Shown here in pieces: positions 52,510 through 59,119 of a stretch of DNA of 64,000 nucleotides (position 1 is its first letter; the number at the start of each line of letters is the position of its first letter). The DNA is from Armatimonadetes bacterium 55-13 (GTDB taxonomy: Bacteria > Armatimonadota > Fimbriimonadia > Fimbriimonadales > Fimbriimonadaceae). Location: the NCBI GenBank assembly GCA_001898035.1, contig MKRX01000002.1:74772-138771 (forward strand). The letters run 5' to 3'. The notes below the pieces were generated by a model. That model worked only from the letters and a program-made list of their open reading frames with translations. It did not search any database and had not been told where the DNA came from. Made by a program: the position numbers and the translations under genes.

Positions 52510-53433
52510 GTGGCGAGCGATCTACTTGGCCGGACGAACCGAGCGTTTCCGCATGTATGGCTGAGCTTATCCACGCCTTACGATTCATGGTCGGAAACCT
52601 GGCCCAAGGAGTTGGTCGAAGCCGCCATCGCCGCCAATACGGTCATTGATATCTCCGGGAATCCGGGACTCTTCGGCGGGCAAATGCGAGGGACCGACGC
52701 GTGCCTTATGGCCAAGGGAACTCTCGACATTGAACGTGCATCCGATCAAAACCACGCCTGCGACCTCGTTCAAGCTCATTTGATTCAAACACTCAGTGCG
52801 ATCGGCCGAGAGAATATCGACTTCTACTTCCTTCGGGTAAGAAAGCCGCTTCAAGAGTTTCAAATTCAGGGTGCGTTGGAAGCAATGGAAAGCGCAAAAC
52901 AAGACGGTCACATCGGTTTTGTCGGCCTAAGCTCAGAGGGAGCGCCATTAACCACGCTGGGGCTCTGGCAGTTTCATGACGCATTCGAAGTTATCCTCAC
53001 GCCGCGAAACCACTACAGCGACGAATCCTACCGAACGCTTCAGCCCATGGCCGCCGAACGCCGAGTGGGCGTGATTACTTCTCAACCGCTGAATTGGGGT
53101 TACGGTCTACCTTTCGTCCAGATTCCTGACCTCTGGCGTCTTCGTAATCTGACCCAGTCTTTTTATGGCCTCACCCTGGCGCAGGCTGCCATCGCCGACC
53201 TTGCGAAGGATCATCCAGTACTCGTCGGAGTTCGCAACCTGGCCGAGATTCAGGCCGCCATTGAAGCTCCGTCAAGAAATCTGCCGAATGGGCTCGACGC
53301 GATGCTAGAGCCATTCAGAGAGACCTTTGACGACGACGAATTTTGGACCGGCCTTCTGGATTCGGTTCGACCTGAACTAAAGCAAGCTGCCGAGCGCCGA
53401 CGGGCCGACATTCTTACCGGGAGCGCCTCTTGA
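52510..53433 (+). CDS. Degenerate aldo/keto-reductase-like protein
   Basis: A 307-residue barrel of the aldo/keto reductase family (DLVQAHLIQTLSAIGRENIDFYFLR; AMESAKQDGHIGFVGLSS; PVLVGVRNLAEIQAAI). The catalytic Tyr of the DxxxxY motif is missing (VIDISGNPGLFGG) and the His of VxLHS is replaced (YFLRVR). It probably lost reductase activity and may be structural or regulatory. GTG start, six bases after TACCCT (52498-52503). It opens a four-gene overlapping operon. Confidence 0.75.
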   Translation: MASDLLGRTNRAFPHVWLSLSTPYDSWSETWPKELVEAAIAANTVIDISGNPGLFGGQMRGTDACLMAKGTLDIERASDQNHACDLVQAHLIQTLSAIGRENIDFYFLRVRKPLQEFQIQGALEAMESAKQDGHIGFVGLSSEGAPLTTLGLWQFHDAFEVILTPRNHYSDESYRTLQPMAAERRVGVITSQPLNWGYGLPFVQIPDLWRLRNLTQSFYGLTLAQAAIADLAKDHPVLVGVRNLAEIQAAIEAPSRNLPNGLDAMLEPFRETFDDDEFWTGLLDSVRPELKQAAERRRADILTGSAS

Positions 53434-53699
53434 CCCAGGACGAGTTCAATATTTTTCTCCTCTCATCGGCTATTCTCTGCTTCGTGCTGGCCGCCGTCAA
53501 TCTCTTACGCAGAAAGTCGCGCGGCTCGGGTGCGCATTGGCTGAGTGCGGCGTGCGCAGTCCTCGGAGGGGCAATCCTAGCCGTTCGTCAGAACCTCCCG
53601 ATGCCAATGATTGTGGCCCTCGGCGTGGTGGTGTTCGTCTTGCTGGTCATTGATTTTGCGGTCCGAGCCAGAGATCGTCATCCTGGGAGTAAATCTTGA
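53430..53699 (+). CDS. Small two-helix membrane protein
   Basis: An 89-residue protein with membrane helices at about 7-25 (FLLSSAILCFVLAAVNLL) and 60-80 (MIVALGVVVFVLLVIDFAV), with a possible third between. It starts with TTG inside the upstream stop (TTGA) and the next gene begins inside its own stop, so it is fixed in this operon. It may anchor the neighbouring oxidoreductase to the membrane. Confidence 0.7.
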   Translation: MTQDEFNIFLLSSAILCFVLAAVNLLRRKSRGSGAHWLSAACAVLGGAILAVRQNLPMPMIVALGVVVFVLLVIDFAVRARDRHPGSKS

Positions 53700-54982
53700 C
53701 GGTCGGTGTCGTAGGACTGGGAATCGCCGGTCTGAGGACTGCCATGTTGCTGGCCCGCAAGGGCTTTGACGTCAAACTCTTCGAGGCTCGCGGACGACCT
53801 GGCGGTCGTCTCCACACCAGTGACGAAGGCGAGGGCGCGCTTTATGAAGCGGGCGGAGAGTGGATCGATTCCGATCACTTTCGCATCATCGATCTCCTCA
53901 AAGAGTTCGGAATGGAGCCAGAAGGAAGGCCCACTTGGCCGCGCCGGGTCGTTTTTCGAGGCAAAACCACCACTGAAGACGAACTTTGGAACGACGCCCT
54001 GGAAGACGACCTGCGAGTGGAGGCTGCGGCTCGCGAACTCTGCCGGGATCTCGTCAACCCCGCGTGGCTAAACAAAAACCACGGCGATCTGGACCGCCGA
54101 ACCCTTGGTGACTTCCTTCGTGAGCACACACAGAGCGACGCAGGGCTGTGGTGGGTGACATCCAACTATCGAAGCGACGAAGGAGATGACCCTGATCGTA
54201 TTGGTCTCCTCGGCTGGCTAACCGGATACATGCATTACTTGGAACGTGATGGCGATGTTATGAGCGCTTACCGCGTGCCGGGAGGATTCCGAAGCCTTTG
54301 CGAAAAGATGCTCGGTTCCATTACCGTTGCTCCCTATTTTGGAGCGGTCCTTCAAAAAGTGTCCCAAGACGATTCTGGGGTCTGGCTCCATTTCGAGCGC
54401 TCGAAAGAAAGAGTCGATCACGTCGTCCTCACCCTTCCCCCGCCCGCCCTAGAACGAGTCGTATTTGAGCCTGCGCTCGACGTCACCAAGAGGTGCGCCA
54501 TTGAAGCCTGCGGCATGAGCCGGGCCATCAAAATCTGTTGGCAGTTCGACAAGGACTGGTGGCATGAGGAAGGCTGGGGTGGTTCCATGCATTGCGATGG
54601 CCCTCTTCAGCAAACGTGGGATGGCTCTCTAGGAGAGGCTCCCATTCTCACCGCTTATGTTTGCGGTGAACAGGCCGCCGACTGGATCAAATTAGGTGAT
54701 CCGGTCAAGGCCGGCCTTTATGAACTTACTCAGATTTGCCCGCAAGCTTCCGAACATTTTGCGAGGGGGTGGTGGCATGACTGGATCTCCGACCGTTACG
54801 CCCTGGGAGCATTCTCCCACCTAGCGCCGGGATACGTTCTGGAGCACATGGAATACGCATCGACCCCTGAATCGCGGATTCACTTCGCTGGAGAACACAC
54901 GGCAACCTGGATCGGATTCATCGAAGGTGCGTTAGAAAGCGCCGAACGTGTAGTCGCCGAAATAGAAAAAACCGAGTCGTGA
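53696..54982 (+). CDS. FAD-dependent amine-oxidase-like protein
   Basis: A 428-residue flavoenzyme of the monoamine oxidase/phytoene desaturase superfamily. The FAD-binding motif GVVGLGIAGLRTAMLLARKG opens the protein, followed by EARGRPGGRLHT. The C-terminal FAD motif reads IHFAGEHTATWIGFIEGALESAERV, as in amine oxidases. Start TTG overlaps the stop of the small membrane gene. Likely oxidises an amine, whose product may be handled by the amidohydrolase downstream. Confidence 0.85.
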   Translation: MTVGVVGLGIAGLRTAMLLARKGFDVKLFEARGRPGGRLHTSDEGEGALYEAGGEWIDSDHFRIIDLLKEFGMEPEGRPTWPRRVVFRGKTTTEDELWNDALEDDLRVEAAARELCRDLVNPAWLNKNHGDLDRRTLGDFLREHTQSDAGLWWVTSNYRSDEGDDPDRIGLLGWLTGYMHYLERDGDVMSAYRVPGGFRSLCEKMLGSITVAPYFGAVLQKVSQDDSGVWLHFERSKERVDHVVLTLPPPALERVVFEPALDVTKRCAIEACGMSRAIKICWQFDKDWWHEEGWGGSMHCDGPLQQTWDGSLGEAPILTAYVCGEQAADWIKLGDPVKAGLYELTQICPQASEHFARGWWHDWISDRYALGAFSHLAPGYVLEHMEYASTPESRIHFAGEHTATWIGFIEGALESAERVVAEIEKTES

Positions 54983-56505
54983 TCAAACTCTACAGAGATT
55001 TTATCTGGTGGCGAACCGGCGAGCGACAGTCGATGCTCGTGGAAGGTGATCGCGTCATTTGGCGGGGACATGGAGAGGCTCCGCACGCCGAGGTCGTCGA
55101 TCTTAGCGGAAAAACCCTCTACCCAGCTTTTATTGATAACCACTGCCATATCCTTCCTACTGGGCTTGACCTCCAGAAACTCCACCTAGGCGCTTGCCAG
55201 ACTCATCAAGACGTCCTTGACGCGGTCCGAGATCGCCTCGCCGAAACTACGCCCGGCAAATGGCTATTGGCCGTCCACTACGACCAAACCCGTTATGAAG
55301 GGGGGCGACATCTCACTCGATTTGAGTTAGACCAGGTGAGTCCAAGCGTCCCCATCCTGCTTCGCCATGTGAACGGCCACGCCAGTGTGGCAAACTCGGC
55401 CGCCCTCCAAGCCGCTGGGATACCGGAGGATGTTGAAAATCCCGCTGGAGGAACGTTTGATCGCGATTCTAGCAGTCGGCTTTCTGGCGTACTTCTGGAA
55501 AGCGCTCATGAACTGGTCACCCACAAAGCCTCGATGCCGAGCCTGGATGAAATGGTCGATGCCATTCTAACCGCCGGAAATCACATGGCGAGCCTGGGGA
55601 TATCTGGCGCCAGCGACATGATGACCGGACGCTTCGATCTTCTGAAGGAATTAAGAGCCTACGATCTCGCTGCGCAACGAGGCTGCCGAATTAGAACGCG
55701 CCTTTATCTCCAGTGGGGTGAAGTATTTCGAAAGGATGGAAATTGGCGCTCCCCCGAGGTTCAATCGGCCATTGAATCATATGGTGACAAGATCGATTGT
55801 CGGATTGCGGGCATCAAAATCTTCGCCGATGGAGCGATCGGATCCGCTACCGCCGCTATTTACGGTCATTACTCCGGCGCCGAGCCCGCTGGACACGCCA
55901 TCAGCCACCACGCTCGAGATGCTTCTCAACACGCTCCCGAGGGGAAATTCACCAGCGGGCAATTGATCTATTCGCCTGAACGACTGAAAGAAATGGTGCG
56001 AATTGCCGATCAAGCGGGATTCTCCATTGCGATTCACTCCATAGGCGACTACTCAACCGATTTGGTGATGGATGCCTTTGAAAGTTTGCCAGATCCCCGA
56101 AAACACCGGATCGAGCACGCCATGTTGTTGAGCGACGCCCAAATCGAAAGGCTCGGCAAACTTGGATGTTTCTGCACGATGCAACCGGAATTCCTGATGC
56201 GCTTCGGTCACAGCTACCTTCGGCAGCTTGGTCCAGTAAGAGCCTCAAAACTTGAACGATTCCGCTCGGTGAAAGACGCGGGAATTCCGTTAAGTCTAAG
56301 TTCGGACCGCCCTATCGTTGCCGGGGACCCTCGGGATGGCGTGAAGATGGCTCACCAACGGCCAGAGGCATTTGATTCTTCGGAGAATTTGACGCTTGAA
56401 GAAGCTATCGATGGCTACACGACACGCGCCGCCGAGCCAACGAACGATTCGGCTTTGATGGGTGGCCTAAATCCCGGTCAACTCGCTGAATTTCGAGTCG
56501 AGTGA
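54979..56505 (+). CDS. Amidohydrolase of the YtcJ type
   Basis: A 508-residue metal-dependent hydrolase. The first metal ligands are in DNHCHILPTG (HxH), further ones in IKIFADGAIGS, IAIHSIGD and HRIEHAM, and the last Asp in LSSDRPIV. YtcJ-like enzymes (amidohydro_3) act on N-substituted amides and related compounds. GTG start overlaps the flavoenzyme stop. It closes the operon, with the copper island starting 60 bases later. Confidence 0.87.
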   Translation: MIKLYRDFIWWRTGERQSMLVEGDRVIWRGHGEAPHAEVVDLSGKTLYPAFIDNHCHILPTGLDLQKLHLGACQTHQDVLDAVRDRLAETTPGKWLLAVHYDQTRYEGGRHLTRFELDQVSPSVPILLRHVNGHASVANSAALQAAGIPEDVENPAGGTFDRDSSSRLSGVLLESAHELVTHKASMPSLDEMVDAILTAGNHMASLGISGASDMMTGRFDLLKELRAYDLAAQRGCRIRTRLYLQWGEVFRKDGNWRSPEVQSAIESYGDKIDCRIAGIKIFADGAIGSATAAIYGHYSGAEPAGHAISHHARDASQHAPEGKFTSGQLIYSPERLKEMVRIADQAGFSIAIHSIGDYSTDLVMDAFESLPDPRKHRIEHAMLLSDAQIERLGKLGCFCTMQPEFLMRFGHSYLRQLGPVRASKLERFRSVKDAGIPLSLSSDRPIVAGDPRDGVKMAHQRPEAFDSSENLTLEEAIDGYTTRAAEPTNDSALMGGLNPGQLAEFRVE

Positions 56506-56541
56506 GCAAAAAGGTCCTCCCAACTGGCACTTAAACGGACC

Positions 56542-56547
56542 TATAAT
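56542..56547 (+). promoter_or_regulatory. -10 box (TATAAT) in front of the copper island
   Basis: An exact TATAAT lies 17 bases before the GTG at 56565, which would give a leader of about ten bases. No CsoR-type palindrome and no -35 are seen here. Confidence 0.5.
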
Positions 56548-56564
56548 CGTTTTGGTATCCAACG

Positions 56565-57020
56565 GTGAAGCTCAGAGTCCTTGCATCCATCGCGGCTAAA
56601 TTGACTCTCGCCATGCTCGTCATGGTGGCGGCCTCCGTTGCTTCCGCCGGTTCGATCCGCTGTTATCTCGGCCTGCCGATGAAGGATTGCTTCATGACAC
56701 CGGTTGGCACAAAGACGCCCGTTGTCCAACCTGCGCCAGAAGCGGATTCCTGTTGCCATCCCAAGGCGACTATCGTCAAGCAGGCGCCCAAGCCCAACGA
56801 ATGCTGTTGCATCGAAGCGATGAAGCAGCCCCATACAAACGGTATCCAAGCGGCGGCTCCCGAGTTCCGACTTGACTTCGCGATCATTTTGGTCGCGCCA
56901 CTTGAGGTTCCGGTCTGCCATACCGAGCCAGCCGTTACGCAAATTCGGTGGCCCGAAATTCACGGCCCGCCCGGCATTGAACGTACGCCCGATTCTCCTC
57001 GGGCGCCTCCTGTGATCTGA
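56565..57020 (+). CDS. Cys-rich secreted protein at the head of the copper island
   Basis: A 151-residue exported protein (signal LTLAMLVMVAASVASA). The mature part has Cys in RCYLGLPMKDCF, SCCHPKA and ECCCIEAM, with His and Met among them, a soft-metal-binding look. No family is recognised. It starts with GTG and is followed, across two hairpins, by the YHS protein. A periplasmic copper-binding role is inferred from composition and position. Confidence 0.65.
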   Translation: MKLRVLASIAAKLTLAMLVMVAASVASAGSIRCYLGLPMKDCFMTPVGTKTPVVQPAPEADSCCHPKATIVKQAPKPNECCCIEAMKQPHTNGIQAAAPEFRLDFAIILVAPLEVPVCHTEPAVTQIRWPEIHGPPGIERTPDSPRAPPVI

Positions 57021-57042
57021 TTCGCCGACCCTCCAGAGGGCA

Positions 57043-57056
57043 GGACTTGTCCTGTC
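57043..57056 (+). terminator. Short hairpin after the Cys-rich gene
   Basis: CAGGAC-TT-GTCCTG is a perfect small dyad about 23 bases after the stop, without a T-run. It could be a weak terminator or mRNA-stabilising end. Confidence 0.35.
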
Positions 57057-57077
57057 GGCGTCGGTTATCTCGCCCTT

Positions 57078-57098
57078 GCATCGAACAAGCTTCGATGC
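57078..57098 (+). promoter_or_regulatory. Leader hairpin before the YHS gene
   Basis: GCATCGAA (57078-57085) and TTCGATGC (57091-57098) form an eight-base stem with a five-base loop, 24 bases before the ATG. The Shine-Dalgarno AGGA lies after it. Either attenuator or processing site. Confidence 0.5.
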
Positions 57099-57122
57099 CC
57101 GGCCATTTCACAGGAATCATCA

Positions 57123-57827
57123 ATGTTTTTAACCGCAATTGCAATGCTCGTCGTGGGTCAGGCGACCCCTATGTCTTGCCCCGTAATGGGAAATCCTCTT
57201 CACGGCGAGGGGGGCGAAAAGCTCACCTATAAGGGAGCCGAGTACACCACCTGTTGCGCCGGATGTGGCGCCAAGTTCCAAGCCGAGCCGGAGAAGTACC
57301 TCAAGACCCAGGCTAAAGAGGGCCATGTAGTTGGAACCTTCCTCTTTGATCCCACAACCGGCCTGCGAATCGAATCCAAAAACGCCAAGGCTAGTTCTGA
57401 CTTTGGCGGCCTTCGCTACTACTTCGCCTCCGAATCCTCCAAGAAGACCTTCGACGCGAATCCTAAGAAGTTTGTAGTCACTCCTGCGAAAGAGGCTCTC
57501 TTCTGCCCCGTCTCGAAAGAAGCGGTGAAGGACTACGCCGCCGCTTCCGGGTACGGAGACTACAAGGGCGTTCGCTATTTCTTCTGCTGCGGCGGTTGTG
57601 AGAAGCCCTTCTCCGAGAACCCTGCCAAGTACGCGCCAAACGCCGCCAAGGCCGTCCATGCTCCTAAGGTCGTCATGCAGACCTCCGAGAAAATGGCCGA
57701 CATGGCGTTCAACTGCAAGCACTGTGGTCGAAAGATGACGGTGAAGGCGGGCGAGATGGCCGAGAAGTGCAGCGTGTGCAAGTGCGGACAAGCTAACTCT
57801 GCCTGCAAGCCGGCAGGAACCAAGTAA
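57123..57827 (+). CDS. Exported multi-YHS (TRASH-like) metal-binding protein
   Basis: A 234-residue protein with a short hydrophobic N-terminus. Two full YHS-type units carry paired cysteines: CPVMG with TCCAGCGAKF (about 18-60), and FCPVS with FFCCGGCEKPF (about 125-165). A middle unit (65-120) keeps the fold without Cys. The C-terminus is a zinc-ribbon-like knuckle (FNCKHCGRKM and KCSVCKCG). YHS domains bind copper and occur in copper chaperones and CopA-type ATPases. AGGA serves as Shine-Dalgarno. The next gene starts at the very next base. Confidence 0.8.
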   Translation: MFLTAIAMLVVGQATPMSCPVMGNPLHGEGGEKLTYKGAEYTTCCAGCGAKFQAEPEKYLKTQAKEGHVVGTFLFDPTTGLRIESKNAKASSDFGGLRYYFASESSKKTFDANPKKFVVTPAKEALFCPVSKEAVKDYAAASGYGDYKGVRYFFCCGGCEKPFSENPAKYAPNAAKAVHAPKVVMQTSEKMADMAFNCKHCGRKMTVKAGEMAEKCSVCKCGQANSACKPAGTK

Positions 57828-58976
57828 ATGCGTACCTGGGCGCTCACCTTGGGCGCCCTACTCGCCCTTTCGGGGACGGCGAGTTGGGCGCAAGACAATC
57901 CCACGGTCAAGGCGGGCAAATACGTCGTTGAATTCCGAGTACCGGAAGAAGGCGTCTTTGCCCAAGAGGAAATCGATATCGAATTCCGCCTGATGGACTC
58001 GACCATGAACGACGAGATTCTCGGCATGGCCGGAGTCCCAAACGCTGCGGTCAAGGCCACCACCACCATGCCGGAAATGCCCGGAATGCCGGAGGCAAAA
58101 CCACCGATCCACACGGAAGGAGTTCCGGGTGACTACGGAGTCACCTTCTTCTTCCCCCATGGCGGGAAGTATCAAGTCGACCTGAAAATCACCCCTCCCG
58201 GGGGCCAAGAGTTTCTCGCGAAGTTTGACCTGAACGTCAAAGATGAACGAGCGACCAAGGGCGGTAAGCGGGTCCTCCCGTACCGTCTGGACCTGAACAA
58301 CGGTTCAACGGCGAAAGTGGGCCAGCCATTCCCCCTCAAACTCCAGATCAAGGACTCTAAATCGGGAGAGACCGTAAAAGCCTTCGATATCGCGCACGAG
58401 AAGTACTTCCATCTTCTCATTGCCAGCAAGGACTTCGAATGGTTCCTGCACGAGCATCCCGTGATGGAGCCAGACGGAACCTGGGTGATCAATGTCGCCT
58501 TTCCGGCGGAAGGCGAATACCTTGTCTACGGCGATGTTGCTCCGGTCGGCAAAGGCTCCATGATCTTGATGAACAAGCTCAAGGTCTCGGGAGAGAAGCC
58601 GACTTGGAAGGTCAATTGGACCGCAAACAAGGGCCCGGTCACTGATGGAACCATCACCGCCACATTGGGTGGAGATATCCAAATTGGACGCATGTCTCAA
58701 TTGGTCTTCGACCTCAAGGACGCGACCACGGGCCAGCCGGTGACTCAGCTAGAGCAATACCTTGGCGCCCATGGTCACCTCATGATCTTTAGCCAAGACG
58801 GCATGTCCACCGTCCATAGCCACCCCGCCAGCGGAAAGGCCACCGATGATCTCCTTGCTCAAGGGAAGGTCGCGTTTAACGCGCGTATCCCCAAAGCCGG
58901 CAAATATCGAGCCTTTGCGCAGTTCCAGCGGGACGGCAAGATCATGACCTTTAAGTTCACCTTGGACGTGAAGTAA
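57828..58976 (+). CDS. Secreted two-domain protein with His motifs (copper-related)
   Basis: A 382-residue exported protein (signal MRTWALTLGALLALSGTASWA). The N-terminal part is an immunoglobulin-like FixH/YtkA-type domain (TMPEMPGMPEAKPP is a Met-rich loop). Later parts have HEHPVMEPDGTW and YLGAHGHLMIFSQDG with VHSHP, His motifs known from uncharacterised proteins encoded next to copper-export genes. Met and His together suit Cu(I)/Cu(II) binding. It abuts the YHS gene and shares a base with the next one. Confidence 0.72.
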   Translation: MRTWALTLGALLALSGTASWAQDNPTVKAGKYVVEFRVPEEGVFAQEEIDIEFRLMDSTMNDEILGMAGVPNAAVKATTTMPEMPGMPEAKPPIHTEGVPGDYGVTFFFPHGGKYQVDLKITPPGGQEFLAKFDLNVKDERATKGGKRVLPYRLDLNNGSTAKVGQPFPLKLQIKDSKSGETVKAFDIAHEKYFHLLIASKDFEWFLHEHPVMEPDGTWVINVAFPAEGEYLVYGDVAPVGKGSMILMNKLKVSGEKPTWKVNWTANKGPVTDGTITATLGGDIQIGRMSQLVFDLKDATTGQPVTQLEQYLGAHGHLMIFSQDGMSTVHSHPASGKATDDLLAQGKVAFNARIPKAGKYRAFAQFQRDGKIMTFKFTLDVK

Positions 58977-59119
58977 TGGAAGTCGCCGTCGTGGTTGGGG
59001 TCATCTCTATCAGCGCAATTCTCCTGGTTTGGAGATTGGCGCGGAAGGCCGGAATCGGCCTAGATCGTCCCGACTGCGGCTGCGGACACTGCGCGGAGAA
59101 GCGCAAGGAATCGATTTGA
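58976..59119 (+). CDS. 47-residue membrane protein with a CxCxxC tail
   Basis: A small gene that starts on the last base of the upstream stop (TAATG) and whose stop overlaps the next start (TTGA). The protein has one helix (VAVVVGVISISAILLVW) and then DRPDCGCGHCAEKRK. The layout matches the FeoB-associated Cys-rich membrane proteins, but no feoB is present. It may hand copper or electrons across the inner membrane. Overlaps at both ends make this a real gene. Confidence 0.75.
   Translation: MEVAVVVGVISISAILLVWRLARKAGIGLDRPDCGCGHCAEKRKESI

Noticed and set aside
58976-59119. Reading the CxCxxC peptide as evidence for a Feo iron system
   Set aside because: No feoA or feoB is near, and the genes around it are copper-related, so only the resemblance is reported.
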